DNA from: Anaerosporobacter faecicola | Lineage (GTDB): Bacteria > Bacillota > Clostridia > Lachnospirales > Lachnospiraceae | Direction of reading: 5' to 3' | Length of the DNA stretch: 64,000 bases | Assembly: GCF_012070565.1 (NCBI RefSeq) | Contig: NZ_JAAQRO010000022.1 | Location: forward strand, 342,270-406,269 | Shown here: positions 8,170 to 18,290 of the stretch, in pieces | How positions within the stretch are numbered: position 1 is the first letter of the stretch | Layout of the letters: each line of letters begins with the position of its first letter | Program-made: the position numbers and the translations under genes | Notes under the pieces: model-generated | The model's database searches: none | What the model was told of the DNA's origin: nothing | What the model saw: the letters and a program-made list of their open reading frames with translations, nothing else

Positions 8170-9798
8170 TCACTGATTTTGTTTCTTCCATGCCTCATTG
8201 AACAATGTATATAACTGCTCTGCACCTTTGCTATTACATTCCGATATAAAGCTATCCCATTTATCAAAGGATTCACCACCCATGATAAACTTACTGATCA
8301 TCTGATCCACATAGTCGTTTAGATTAGTTGCATATAGCGCTTCTTCTTCCACATCATCCTCAGACAATGCGATGGCTGGTTCAATGTTTGGAATTGCATT
8401 GCCTTCTGTCTCTTTTTCAATTAACTCTTTATAAGATTCTGCCATCGTTGCAAGTTCATGGTCATAAGGATATACGAACGTAAAACAATTATTGCTTGTT
8501 CCATATTCTTTTTGCACATCTACAGTTCCTGTTGGATTCGCTGCACAAAGAATATCAGAGCCTAAAACTTTATTATTGTTGCTGTCTACCGTATAAGTTT
8601 CTCCTTCAATTCCCCAGGAGAACAGATTTATTCCTTCTTCCGAGTACATCCAATCTAACCATTTGATTAACTCAGGGAAATATTCTTTTTTTGCTGCACT
8701 AGCGGAAACTACCATCGTCTGCGTAGAATTACTTACACGTGACAAATATGCTCCTGCAGGTCCCGCCAATGGATAGATTGGTACCCATTCTGCATTCTCA
8801 TTGCCTGCTTCTTGAAGGGCAGTTGTTGCTGCAGTCTCACAACCAAGCCAATCAGCCATTAAGACAAATGCTTTATCAGTAGACGCATTTTGTGAATACA
8901 TGTCGCTACTAAATGTGGTATATTCCTGATTCAATAACCCTTCCGCATAAAGTTTGTTTAGATACTGTAACATCGTCTTGAATTCTTCACTGGTAGGTGC
9001 AAAGATCCACTCGTCATTTTCCTCTACATAATGGAAGTTATCAAATCCTTTTCCCCAGCCGGCACTAGTCCCAAAGGATGGTGCAATCATATCAAGAAGG
9101 TTACCATTTCCATAGATTACTTGAATTGGATAAACATCTGGATAGATCTGTTTTAACTGCTTTGCTGCATCATAAAGTTCATCATATGTAGTTGGTATTG
9201 CAATATTATTTTCTTCAAATACATCTTTTCTTACAAAAATCTGTTTGGAGGCAGTCTTTACTTCTTTTGTATTAATTGGAAGTTCATAAACTTTTCCATC
9301 TGATTGTGTGGCATCATCGATTAGATACTGAAGATTATTCTTCTTAATAAATTCCATGTAATGTGGCATTTGATCAAAATAATCACTAATTGGTAGTAAG
9401 ACACCGCTAAGCGCCTGTGCGATTGTTGGATTTGTCTTGCTGATCAGGTCCGGCATATCTTCCCCTGTATTAATGACCAGTTGGTTTCTTGTATCATAAT
9501 CACTATCAGGAATTGCCATTACATCAAGAGAAACATTCGTCAATTCGGTCATCTTTGCCAATGATTTATAATCTGCATTAAACTCCCCCGAATACATAAA
9601 TGAAAAAGTAACTGGCTTGTCTGAAACAGGGTTCGTACTCTCTGCTGTTTCTTCCCCAGTAGGTGATTCTGTCGTTTGTTCTGTTGCCTCCTGTGTCGTT
9701 GTTTCTTTCGTATTGGATTTCTTATTACTGCCACAACCTACAAGCGCCATAACCATCGTCATTGAAATTACAATTACTTTTACCATTCTTTTTTTCAT
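8170..9798 (-). CDS. Lpl-type extracellular sugar-binding lipoprotein
   Basis: A 542-residue solute-binding lipoprotein of a CUT1 ABC importer, anchored outside the membrane. The lipobox LVGC ends at Cys22 and is followed by a Thr/Glu-rich linker (to about 60) and a large family-1 binding fold. The length (about 540 aa) fits the LplA/YtcQ group rather than the 400-430-aa maltose type. It is encoded after its two permease genes, the usual order for lplB-lplC-lplA. The start at 9798 is chosen because AAAGGAG is 7 nt upstream; an ATG at 9804 would sit on the ribosome site. No ATPase gene is nearby, so a shared MsmK-type ATPase is expected elsewhere. Substrate unknown, probably an oligosaccharide. 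Confidence 0.88.
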   Translation of the reverse strand: MKKRMVKVIVISMTMVMALVGCGSNKKSNTKETTTQEATEQTTESPTGEETAESTNPVSDKPVTFSFMYSGEFNADYKSLAKMTELTNVSLDVMAIPDSDYDTRNQLVINTGEDMPDLISKTNPTIAQALSGVLLPISDYFDQMPHYMEFIKKNNLQYLIDDATQSDGKVYELPINTKEVKTASKQIFVRKDVFEENNIAIPTTYDELYDAAKQLKQIYPDVYPIQVIYGNGNLLDMIAPSFGTSAGWGKGFDNFHYVEENDEWIFAPTSEEFKTMLQYLNKLYAEGLLNQEYTTFSSDMYSQNASTDKAFVLMADWLGCETAATTALQEAGNENAEWVPIYPLAGPAGAYLSRVSNSTQTMVVSASAAKKEYFPELIKWLDWMYSEEGINLFSWGIEGETYTVDSNNNKVLGSDILCAANPTGTVDVQKEYGTSNNCFTFVYPYDHELATMAESYKELIEKETEGNAIPNIEPAIALSEDDVEEEALYATNLNDYVDQMISKFIMGGESFDKWDSFISECNSKGAEQLYTLFNEAWKKQNQ

Positions 9799-9876
9799 AC
9801 ACATTCTCCTTTACTCCTTTTATTTTATAATAAATAAGAAATCTTTGGGTGAACTTTCTTATCATTATCAATTTTT

Positions 9877-10752
9877 TTACTCTTTTACTGAACCCAACAT
9901 TACACCAGATACAAAATATTTCTGTACAAACGGATAGATACACAGGATTGGAATAGTTACTAACATAACTGTTGCCCCTTGCACCGTTTTATTTGCCACT
10001 TCTGCCACATCATTTCCTGTAATATTACCTGACATGGCTTGCTTGGTTAATCCCATAACAACACTTCTAAGGTACAGGGTAACAGGATGTTTTTTACTAT
10101 CACTCATATAGATCAATGCACTGAACCAGTCATTCCAGTAACCAACTGCATAGAATAAGGTCATTGTTGCAATAATGGGTTTAGACAATGGTAAGATGAT
10201 TTTGGTCAGTAAACGGAAATCACCAATCCCATCAATCTTTGCCGCCTCAGATAGACTCTCTGGTATACTAGCAAAAAATGTACGCATAATTAACATGTTA
10301 TATACACTTAAGCTTCCTGGTAGAATAACTGCCCAAATGGTATTCATAATGTGAAGATTTTTTACTAATAGGAAACTTGGGATCATACCACCACCAAAAT
10401 ACATGGTGAATACGAAAAACAACATGATATATTTTTTTCCTACAAGTCCTCTTCTTGATAAGGGGTATGCTGTCGCTATGGTAATTGTCAGGGAAAGTAA
10501 TGTTCCTAATACGGTATATACAACCGTGTTCTTGTATCCAATATAGAATTCGGAGTCCTTCATAATCCTTGTATACGCTTCAAAATTAATTCCTTTTGGA
10601 AAGATTCCAATCTCTCCACGCAGTACAGAGGTGTTACTGCTTAAGGAAGTTGCCAAGGTATTCAAAAATGGATAAAGACATACGATACAGATTAATGCTA
10701 AAAAAATTCCATTGAATATGCGGAAGACCTTATATCCTCTACTATATTTCAT
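9877..10752 (-). CDS. LplC/YtcP-type sugar ABC permease
   Basis: A 291-residue inner-membrane permease with six predicted membrane helices, starting near FNGIFLALICIVCLYPFL. The cytoplasmic EAA loop that docks the ATPase is visible as SEAAKIDGIGDF then KIILPLSKPI. The end, VQKYFVSGVMLGSVKE, is typical for the MalG/LplC family. It follows the other permease by 13 bp and precedes the binding protein by 78 bp. AGGAG stands 6 nt before ATG. Confidence 0.92.
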   Translation of the reverse strand: MKYSRGYKVFRIFNGIFLALICIVCLYPFLNTLATSLSSNTSVLRGEIGIFPKGINFEAYTRIMKDSEFYIGYKNTVVYTVLGTLLSLTITIATAYPLSRRGLVGKKYIMLFFVFTMYFGGGMIPSFLLVKNLHIMNTIWAVILPGSLSVYNMLIMRTFFASIPESLSEAAKIDGIGDFRLLTKIILPLSKPIIATMTLFYAVGYWNDWFSALIYMSDSKKHPVTLYLRSVVMGLTKQAMSGNITGNDVAEVANKTVQGATVMLVTIPILCIYPFVQKYFVSGVMLGSVKE

Positions 10753-10765
10753 AACCTTCTCCTCT

Positions 10766-11716
10766 CTACCACAGACTAGTTTCTGTAGTTTTCTTTGATA
10801 TCTTATTAACTGCTGTTATGATGAACAAATTGATTACCCCTTGGAAAAGACCAACTGCTGTTGTGTAACTATATTGGCTATTCACAATACCCATACGATA
10901 GGTGTACGTTGAGATTACATCAGCAACATCCATAGTGTTGGACGTATATAGAAGCAATACTTTCTCAAATCCTACGCTAAGTACACTTCCTGTAGATAAG
11001 ATAAGAGTAATAACGATGGTTGGCATGATGCCTGGTAATGTAACATGTAGGGTTTGTTTCCATCTTCCGGCCCCATCAATTGCTGCCGCTTCATAGAGCT
11101 GTGGATCAATACTCGTTAAAGCAGTTAAGTATAGGATTGAATTCCACCCCATGAACTGCCAGATATCTGAAATAATATAAACTGGTCGAAACCATGAGGA
11201 TTCATTTAGAAAATAGATACTATCGAATCCAAGCCCTTGTAAAATTGAATTAATTGCTCCCGTTGATGGCGAAAGCAACGTTTGTAACATACTAACTACA
11301 ACAACGGTTGATAGGAACTTAGGAAGATAGGTCAATGTCTGTACCACTCGTTTTCCTGCTTTGTTCTTTACTTCATTTAAAAGAAGTGCAAGAATAATTG
11401 GAATTGGGAATCCAAACAACAGATTCAACACACTTAATAGGAATGTGTTCTTGAATACTTGCCAAAAGTAGGAATCCTTTATAAATAGATTAAAGTATTT
11501 CCACCCCACCCACCTTTCTCCAAACATCGAACCACCAATCTTAAACTTTCGGAATGCTAATATGTTACCTGCCATTGGAACATACTTAAATACGATTAAA
11601 TAAATGATTGGAATTAACAAGATCAGATATAGCACCCTATCTTGTTTGATTTTTTTCCATTTCATTTGCCACTTGGTATTCTTTTTTTGGTTAATTTTGC
11701 ATAAATCTGTTGACAA
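10766..11716 (-). CDS. LplB/YtcO-type sugar ABC permease
   Basis: A 316-residue permease, the first gene of the transporter operon. It has six membrane segments beginning at LYLILLIPIIYLIVF and the EAA loop EAAAIDGAGRWKQ then VTLPGIMPT. PMAGNILAFRKFKIG near the N terminus is typical of the LplB group. The start is a TTG at 11716, supported by GGAGG 7 nt upstream; the first in-frame ATG lies 17 codons later and has no such site. The divergent AraC gene probably activates this operon. Confidence 0.9.
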   Translation of the reverse strand: MSTDLCKINQKKNTKWQMKWKKIKQDRVLYLILLIPIIYLIVFKYVPMAGNILAFRKFKIGGSMFGERWVGWKYFNLFIKDSYFWQVFKNTFLLSVLNLLFGFPIPIILALLLNEVKNKAGKRVVQTLTYLPKFLSTVVVVSMLQTLLSPSTGAINSILQGLGFDSIYFLNESSWFRPVYIISDIWQFMGWNSILYLTALTSIDPQLYEAAAIDGAGRWKQTLHVTLPGIMPTIVITLILSTGSVLSVGFEKVLLLYTSNTMDVADVISTYTYRMGIVNSQYSYTTAVGLFQGVINLFIITAVNKISKKTTETSLW

Positions 11717-11771
11717 ACTATTTCCTCCTTCTCTACAATTTAGCTAAGAATTATTTTCATCGAGCAATCTT

Positions 11772-11800
11772 GTTATAGCAAAGTCTTTCATTTCCAACAA
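11772..11800 (-). promoter_or_regulatory. Likely promoter of the lpl operon
   Basis: On the minus strand TTGTTG (11795-11800) and TATAAC (11772-11777) are separated by 17 bp, about 60 nt before the permease start. The -35 is weak, as expected for a promoter needing an activator such as the divergent AraC protein. Confidence 0.5.
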
Positions 11801-11850
11801 GTGGAGGAATTACATATGTGTTTCATTTTTCCACCGAAACAACTGTATCA

Positions 11851-11888
11851 GAATTCTACTTCGTAACAAATGTCTACCGGTAGAATTC
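11851..11888. promoter_or_regulatory. Nested dyads in the lpl/araC divergent region
   Basis: GAATTCTAC (11851-11859) is a perfect inverted repeat of GTAGAATTC (11880-11888). Inside it lies the perfect 12-bp palindrome TCTACCGGTAGA (11873-11884). The site is about 70 nt before the AraC start and 50 nt above the lpl -35, a fitting place for a regulator. Which protein binds is an inference. Confidence 0.45.
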
Positions 11889-11955
11889 TATTACATCAAT
11901 TCGATAACGTTCGACTCATGCCATTTATAGAGTTTTGAAAATTGGAGGTATTCTC

Positions 11956-14271
11956 TTGAATAATCATACATCTACACAAAAAAACAGAAGGACACGAATC
12001 CCTCTGTATAAACGAAAAATCATTCTCTATATACTTTTACCTGTAGTAATAAGTGTGTTACTTTTTTCTACGCTAAATTTTTATCTACTGAATAGCGTTA
12101 AGAAACAACTCTTGGATCAATGTAAATTATCCCACAAGAATTTTGCAGGAAATTACGATCAGGAATTTTATGAACTAAGTCAAAATAGTATTCTTCTTAT
12201 GGATAACCAAACGTTCCGAAGTACCTATTATAACCAGACCCCACTTGCTGCCTCAAAAAATTATCTTTTACTTAATATCGTCCGAACGCTCTCCTCTTTT
12301 GTGGCGACCAAATCCTATATTCTGCAGGCAGGTTATGTGAATACAGTTAATGATCGATACATCTCCTCCGCTTATACTGCATTTTTAGAAGATTTTTATG
12401 ATAATCCTTTCTATGGCTCTGTAATCAATCAAGGGAATTACCTTGCAGATTATCAGCGTCGTGGAACCATGCTGCAGATACAGCCATTGGATATGAAGAA
12501 TAGCCAGGTTGCCATTCCAATTTTACAATATCAGATTGGCCACTATTCCATTACCAATCCTTTGATCATCTATATAAGTAAGAATACATTTTCATCCTCC
12601 TTAAAGAATTATCAGATCACCCCTGGAACGCAACTCTTTGTCTATAGTAAAGAGACCGACCAGATTATCGCGTCAACGAATGTAAAACAAGAGGCACTGG
12701 TACAAGCGCAGATTACGCTAAACCCCGATCATAGGAAGATTACTCTTGATCATACCGAGTATTATATGTTCGCCACCTCCTCCACGTCGGGTTATTGTGA
12801 CTCCTTACTGTATGTAACGTTAGTTCCTTACAAAGACATCTGGGATAAAATTACGAGTTCATGGATCTTGTCCATTGTCACATTACTATTTTGTTGTATA
12901 TTAATGGTTCTTCTATGCTATCTGTTTTCCCTACGTCTCTACTCACCAATTAAAGGAATCCTACATAACCTTTCCTCACGAAGTGAATCGGATTCCCCAG
13001 CCACTGACATACGACGGGATGAATTCCAATATCTAGATGAACGGATACAGAATCTAATGTATTCCAACAAGTACCTAAAAGACACCATGACGACCGCTCT
13101 TCCTACCCTATATAGTCGTTACATCCTCAACATCCTGTATCAGGAAGACTATGACAATAAAAAGTTGGAACCTCTTTTAGCGGATTACTCCTTCCATTTT
13201 CCTTACACATATTTTACTTGTTGTATTCTGATTCCTAGATATAGTACTGCCTTTTACAATCATTTTACCAAAGCAGATCAAACCATTATTCGTCACCAAT
13301 TAATTGATGTACTTCAACTGACACAAGACCCTTCTTGTGTAAAATATGTATTTCGTATGGAAGATGAGCAATTTTGTATCATCTCCAATTCCCCAGATCC
13401 CGATCAAACTAGCCTTCTTACCAAAGATTTCGAAGCATTCCAGGATCTGTTTTCTTTTGATGCTGACTATATCAAACTCTATCAGGCAGTTGGAAAGACT
13501 CACGAAACTCTACAGAATCTTCATTGTTCTTGGAAGGAGGCAAATACAGCGCTCGCACAGATTTCTACTTTTGGAGATACCTATCTCCACTTTTATGAAG
13601 AAACAGAAGATGGAAAAAGCTCCTATTGTATGTCCCCCATTGAAGATAACAAATTATCCAATTTTCTCTTCCAAGGGAATGGGGAAGATGCACTATCTCT
13701 CATTGGTTCTATATTAGAAAAGAATAAGGAACAACATGTATCAGAGATGGGATTCAAAGATCTCTATATTCATTTTTATGAAATAGGGGATAATCTATTG
13801 CGCCGAATTGGCTTAGATGGGCAGGAACTTATGACAGAGCACTATGTAAACTTATCGACGTACTTACATAGATTTTCCTCCTTGCAACGTTCCGACTATA
13901 TCAAGGATTTCTACCTTGCTCTCTGTAACAAACAGGCAGAAACCAATCATTCTAACCATAGTTTAGAGGAGATTAAGAATTACGTAGACCAACATTACTG
14001 TGAAGATATCTATCTAGAATCCATAGCAACGGTATTCGGCACAACGCCAAAATATATGTCTCGCTTGTTAAAACAAGCACTGGGCATTCCATTCAAGCAA
14101 TACATCACCACACGTAAGATTGACCATTCCAAAACCTTACTTACAGAAACGGATCTACGTATTGATATGATTGCAGCCACCATAGGTTTCAATAACCGTG
14201 TTTCATTTATTCGAACTTTCAAGCAAACGGTTGGTATGACGCCAAGCGAATATCGCAATCTTAACAAATAA
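11956..14271 (+). CDS. Membrane-bound AraC-family regulator
   Basis: A 771-residue regulator. A membrane segment near 20-45, an extracytoplasmic sensor to about 295, a second segment (ILSIVTLLFCCILMVLLCYL), and a C-terminal AraC/XylS double helix-turn-helix (about the last 100 residues: IATVFGTTPKYMSRLLKQ and IAATIGFNNRVSFIRTFKQ, then GMTPSEYR). This layout matches regulators that sit next to Lpl-type ABC transporters and sense sugars outside the cell. The start is taken as TTG at 11956, with GGAGG 7 nt upstream. It is divergent from the transporter operon, which is its likely target. Confidence 0.9.
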   Translation: MNNHTSTQKNRRTRIPLYKRKIILYILLPVVISVLLFSTLNFYLLNSVKKQLLDQCKLSHKNFAGNYDQEFYELSQNSILLMDNQTFRSTYYNQTPLAASKNYLLLNIVRTLSSFVATKSYILQAGYVNTVNDRYISSAYTAFLEDFYDNPFYGSVINQGNYLADYQRRGTMLQIQPLDMKNSQVAIPILQYQIGHYSITNPLIIYISKNTFSSSLKNYQITPGTQLFVYSKETDQIIASTNVKQEALVQAQITLNPDHRKITLDHTEYYMFATSSTSGYCDSLLYVTLVPYKDIWDKITSSWILSIVTLLFCCILMVLLCYLFSLRLYSPIKGILHNLSSRSESDSPATDIRRDEFQYLDERIQNLMYSNKYLKDTMTTALPTLYSRYILNILYQEDYDNKKLEPLLADYSFHFPYTYFTCCILIPRYSTAFYNHFTKADQTIIRHQLIDVLQLTQDPSCVKYVFRMEDEQFCIISNSPDPDQTSLLTKDFEAFQDLFSFDADYIKLYQAVGKTHETLQNLHCSWKEANTALAQISTFGDTYLHFYEETEDGKSSYCMSPIEDNKLSNFLFQGNGEDALSLIGSILEKNKEQHVSEMGFKDLYIHFYEIGDNLLRRIGLDGQELMTEHYVNLSTYLHRFSSLQRSDYIKDFYLALCNKQAETNHSNHSLEEIKNYVDQHYCEDIYLESIATVFGTTPKYMSRLLKQALGIPFKQYITTRKIDHSKTLLTETDLRIDMIAATIGFNNRVSFIRTFKQTVGMTPSEYRNLNK

Positions 14272-14286
14272 AGAATTCACTTATCT

Positions 14287-14428
14287 CATGTAATGCGGGA
14301 CATAGTTTGATGAGCAATAGTATGAAGTCGTTGGTACTTTGACTCTGTAGTTTAGAGCCTTACGTACCACTACGAACTTCAGATAGGGTGCGAGGGTGCC
14401 CGATATGAACTATGTCCTATATTACATG
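14287..14428. repeat. 142-nt nested inverted repeat
   Basis: The ends CATGTAATgcgGGACATAGTT (14287-14307) and its partner at 14408-14428 pair over 18 of 21 positions. Within them a second stem forms (TGAAGTCGT with ACGAACTTCA, and TGGTAC with GTACCA), then a small apical stem. Two unpaired segments, one G-rich (GGGTGCGAGGGTGC), lie between the stems. It sits between convergent genes (araC and sucrose phosphorylase). It could be a MITE-like repeat, a bidirectional terminator or a structured RNA. No coding sequence is seen in 14272-14506. Confidence 0.6.
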
Positions 14429-14506
14429 TGTATCAAACTTAAATCGTATCGATTGGGGGTGCTTATATTAAATGTGAACTTCTGACGCCCTAATTCATTG
14501 TAAACC

Positions 14507-15949
14507 TTAAACCAATTCCTTCATTTTGCCGTCTTCGGTATACGTAATCTTCATTTCTTTTTTATTCAGATCCACAATAAGATTGGCTTCATCCACTCCC
14601 ATTCTTCTTGTAATACTGATGATGTGGTCTGGGCTTTCATTTAGTATAAACGCTCCGTCAAATGCTTTGTGGCTATTGCGGAATCGCATTAATTTTAGTA
14701 GCTGAGCAACCACAGGCCGTCTAACTTCCTCTCGCACTTCTTCTACAGAGTAATAATGACGGTTGATGTTTCTACCTACTTTGGTTTCTTCTAGCAGTTC
14801 TAGATCATTCTTTCCTGCCAACATACCTACATAGTATACTTGCGGAATTCCAGGTGCAAAGAACTGGATGGCACGAGAGCAAAGATAAGAAGCATCATCA
14901 TCTCCCAGTGCAGAATAGTACGTACAATTAATCTGATAAATATCTAAGTTGTTGTATGCTGCTGTATTATAGATCTTCTTCACATTGGCACCGAACTTAA
15001 AGATATCTTCTTTTGTACGGTCAATTTCCTCATCAGGTAATAGATCTCGTACATCAACAACCCCAATTCCATCATGGGTATCTAATGTAGTAAATTGCTT
15101 TCTTGGACAGATGTTCAGCCAGTTTTTCAGATACGATCCATTTCCATAATATAAGGCATTAATCAGTAGCATTGGCAATGCGAAATCATAGACATAAAAA
15201 TCTTTCGCTTCAATCTTCTTTTGCATCGTATAGTGTTCATGAATCTCTGGAAGAATCGCTACTCCATACTCTCTTAAGATATCCTCACATTCATCTAGTA
15301 AGTTCCACACTTCTGGTTCAATAAAGAAACAGCTTGTTCCCGCTTTCTTCGTTGCATAAGCAAATGCATCTAGACGAATAATGGCTGCACCATGTTCACA
15401 AAGATATTGCAGATTTTCACGAATGAATGTCTTTGCTGATTCATGTGGGCAGTTAATGTCAATCTGCTCTTCATCAAACGTACACCATACTTTCTCTGTT
15501 GTTCCATCTGCAAAGATAGCATCTACATAAGGAGCTCTTGGTTTTCTCTTATAAATTACATCTACTTCATCCTGTGTAGGTTCTCCATTTTCCCAAAAAT
15601 CCTTATAACGGATGAATAAATCCTTATATTGGGAATCATCTTTTTTCGCTAAAAAGTCTTTATAGTATTCGCTCTTTGCAGAAATGTGATTGATCATATA
15701 GTCATACATCAAATAATAGTCATCTGCTAAGCTTGTTACATCGTCCCAATTTCCGAAAACTGGGTCAACTTCACGGTAAGTCATTGGAGCAAATCCTCGG
15801 TCTCCGCTGGATGGGAAGAAAGGAAGGAGATGAACACCTCCGATTGCGTCACCGATCTGTTCTTTTAAAATCAATTTTAAATCCTTTAGATTCTTTCCCA
15901 TGGAATCTGCATAGGTGATTAACATAATCTTGTTTTCTATTTTTTTCAT
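14507..15949 (-). CDS. gtfA: Sucrose phosphorylase (GH13_18)
   Basis: A 480-residue cytoplasmic enzyme that splits sucrose with phosphate to glucose-1-phosphate and fructose. The length matches characterised GtfA proteins. Catalytic residues are visible: nucleophile Asp194 in [10 protein letters not shown], acid/base Glu235 in ILPEIHEHY and Asp293 in LDTHDGIGV. The N terminus (ITYADS, then [18 protein letters not shown]) is characteristic of the subfamily. The start at 15949 has GGAG 7 nt upstream. As last gene of the sucrose/raffinose locus it supplies an energy-saving route beside the GH32 enzyme. Related GH13_18 enzymes can use sucrose 6'-phosphate or glucosylglycerate, so the substrate is a strong but not certain call. 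Confidence 0.9.
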   Translation of the reverse strand: MKKIENKIMLITYADSMGKNLKDLKLILKEQIGDAIGGVHLLPFFPSSGDRGFAPMTYREVDPVFGNWDDVTSLADDYYLMYDYMINHISAKSEYYKDFLAKKDDSQYKDLFIRYKDFWENGEPTQDEVDVIYKRKPRAPYVDAIFADGTTEKVWCTFDEEQIDINCPHESAKTFIRENLQYLCEHGAAIIRLDAFAYATKKAGTSCFFIEPEVWNLLDECEDILREYGVAILPEIHEHYTMQKKIEAKDFYVYDFALPMLLINALYYGNGSYLKNWLNICPRKQFTTLDTHDGIGVVDVRDLLPDEEIDRTKEDIFKFGANVKKIYNTAAYNNLDIYQINCTYYSALGDDDASYLCSRAIQFFAPGIPQVYYVGMLAGKNDLELLEETKVGRNINRHYYSVEEVREEVRRPVVAQLLKLMRFRNSHKAFDGAFILNESPDHIISITRRMGVDEANLIVDLNKKEMKITYTEDGKMKELV

Positions 15950-16025
15950 TGGAATCTCCATTCTAAAGCGTTTTAATCAGTTTTCAACAATCTTGTGCCG
16001 CTCTCCACAAACTTGCTGCTTGCAT

Positions 16026-18224
16026 CTATTCATATAGTTCCAAAGCGATTTGAACCGCTGTATAATCTCCAAATTGCTCTTTCAAATGATATCCCGCATT
16101 CATTAGCGCTGCACCTGTATAGACTTCCTCAGTCCCTGCCACTCGATATCTCTTATTCCGTTCTAATCCCTGCAACTTAATATTGATAATTGGAGGATTA
16201 TGCTCTGGTTTTGTTAAGACGAAATTAACAAGTACATTCTTACCATCCTCTGATACGAATTCCCAAGCCACAAATCGTTCTGAAGAATATGGATTGGTTA
16301 ACCGATAGTAGGCACCATAATTGATTGTATTATAATACTTCTTGTACATGGCAACCTGTTCTTTGATTTCCTCTTTCTCTTCCTCCGTCATCTTATTCAT
16401 ATCCAGCTCATATCCAAATGTACCCGACATTGCTACCACACCTCTTGTATGAAGTGGTGTCACGCGCCCTGTTTGGTGATTCGGTATAGCGGAAACATGG
16501 GATCCCATTGATGAAATTGGATAACCGAAACTCGTACCATATTGTATGCGTAAACGATCGATGGGGTCAGTATTATCTGACGTCCAGATTTGAGGGGAAT
16601 AATACAACATACCTGCATCAAATCGTCCACCGCCCCCGGAACAACCTTCGAATAATACATGTGGATTTTCTGTCGTTAAACGTTCCAACAAATCATATAA
16701 TCCAAGGACATAACGATGATAAACTTCTCCTTGTCGGTTCGCAGGAAGGCTAATGGAATATACATTGGTCAAATGTCGGTTCATATCCCATTTGATATAC
16801 TCAATATTCGCTTCCTTTAGGATTGCCGTTATTCTTTCATAGAGATATGTTCGAACCTCTTCTCTGCTCATATCTAAGACATACTGGAAGCGACTACGAT
16901 TCCCTTCTCTGGTTGGCGTTTTCAGACACCAATCTGGATGAGTACGATATAAGTCACTATCCTCATTGACCATCTCCGGCTCAAACCAGATGCCAAATTT
17001 CATTCCATAGGAGTTGACTTCTTCTACCAATTTGCTTAACCCACCTTGTAACTTATTCGTGTTCACAAACCAGTCCCCAAGACCAGAATAATCATCATTT
17101 CGTACCCCAAACCAGCCATCATCCATAACCAACATCTCGATCCCCAGTTTACTGGCATCTTTAGCAATACTGGCTAACTTCTCTGCTGTAAAATCAAAAT
17201 ATGTTCCTTCCCAGTTGTTGATCAGCACTGGTCTTCGTGCCTTTTTGAATTTACCACGACAGATATGCTCCTGGATCAGTGTATGATAGTTTCTTGATAA
17301 AGCACCAAGCCCTTGCTCACTATAGACCATCATCACTTCAGGTGCAACAAATGCCTCTCCCGGTTCTAGCGTAAAACAAAAACCTGTATCATGAATTCCC
17401 ATAACAAATCTAGTTTGATGAATCTGGTCGACTTCCACGGTTGCTTTGAAATTTCCACTATATACAAAAGAGAAGCCATAACACTCCCCATGCATCTCAT
17501 TAGCATCCTGATCACATAAGATTACAAATGGGTTCTGCTGGTGACTTGAACATCCTCGAACACTTTCCACACTCATCTTTCCATGACGGATTGGTGTCCG
17601 TTCTACCTGTCTCTCTAACGTATGTTTTCCGTAAAACGTCATATAATCAAAATCACAACGATTCATAAAATCCAAACAGCAGGACATGACTTTTTCCAAA
17701 GTGATCGTTCCTATTCCTTTGTTACGGACCTGAACACTTCTTGTTATGGTATCCAGCTCTTCAAATACTGAATAAAGCAGATCAACTTCTACCTTTGTCA
17801 CTTCATCCTGCAAGGTGATCACTAACGATTCCACTTCCTTCTCCGTTCCGTAAGAAGCAGGAAGTCCCTCTAATCTTCGTTTTCCCTGATAGATTTCATG
17901 ACTCTTATATGTTAGCTGTACATCAAAACTTCCATCAGTATTCTGAAGCTGCAACCCACTTTCCCGATAGTCTCCCATACCAAACACGCTATATTCTTGT
18001 GGTAAAAAATCGAGGGAAAATGTCCGATCCTTATAGGCTTCCGCTGGATTACTAGAAAATCCCCTGTCATTATATTGTAATAAATATGTCAGTTCCTGCC
18101 CTTCAATTTTACTTCCATAATAAAGATGCAGAAGATATCCATATGCTCCCACTTGCATCTGATATGTCGAATTCTTCGTATGCATGGTAAATATTTTTGT
18201 TTGTTCATGATACAAGATTGCCAT
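16026..18224 (-). CDS. Alpha-galactosidase (GH36)
   Basis: A 732-residue enzyme of the AgaA/RafA type that removes alpha-1,6 galactose from raffinose, stachyose or melibiose. An N-terminal beta-supersandwich (to about 330) precedes a TIM barrel. Nucleophile Asp480 lies in YIKWDMNRHL and acid/base Asp550 in TSDNTDPIDR; the substrate-pocket segments MLVMDDGWFG, GIWFEPEMV and FEGCSGGGGRFD are complete. No signal peptide, so the sugar is imported first. It follows the GH13 gene by 66 bp. The product sucrose would feed the sucrose phosphorylase and GH32 enzyme of the same locus. Confidence 0.95.
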   Translation of the reverse strand: MAILYHEQTKIFTMHTKNSTYQMQVGAYGYLLHLYYGSKIEGQELTYLLQYNDRGFSSNPAEAYKDRTFSLDFLPQEYSVFGMGDYRESGLQLQNTDGSFDVQLTYKSHEIYQGKRRLEGLPASYGTEKEVESLVITLQDEVTKVEVDLLYSVFEELDTITRSVQVRNKGIGTITLEKVMSCCLDFMNRCDFDYMTFYGKHTLERQVERTPIRHGKMSVESVRGCSSHQQNPFVILCDQDANEMHGECYGFSFVYSGNFKATVEVDQIHQTRFVMGIHDTGFCFTLEPGEAFVAPEVMMVYSEQGLGALSRNYHTLIQEHICRGKFKKARRPVLINNWEGTYFDFTAEKLASIAKDASKLGIEMLVMDDGWFGVRNDDYSGLGDWFVNTNKLQGGLSKLVEEVNSYGMKFGIWFEPEMVNEDSDLYRTHPDWCLKTPTREGNRSRFQYVLDMSREEVRTYLYERITAILKEANIEYIKWDMNRHLTNVYSISLPANRQGEVYHRYVLGLYDLLERLTTENPHVLFEGCSGGGGRFDAGMLYYSPQIWTSDNTDPIDRLRIQYGTSFGYPISSMGSHVSAIPNHQTGRVTPLHTRGVVAMSGTFGYELDMNKMTEEEKEEIKEQVAMYKKYYNTINYGAYYRLTNPYSSERFVAWEFVSEDGKNVLVNFVLTKPEHNPPIINIKLQGLERNKRYRVAGTEEVYTGAALMNAGYHLKEQFGDYTAVQIALELYE

Positions 18225-18290
18225 ATAATCCTCCCTTATTGTTCTTCTTTAAATGATAATCAGTTCCTCTTCTTTTAACTGAAGTTTGCC

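Noticed and set aside
15961..15977. cre-like sequence TTAAAACGCTTTAG before the sucrose phosphorylase gene
   Set aside because: Three mismatches to the CcpA consensus and no dyad beyond the centre.
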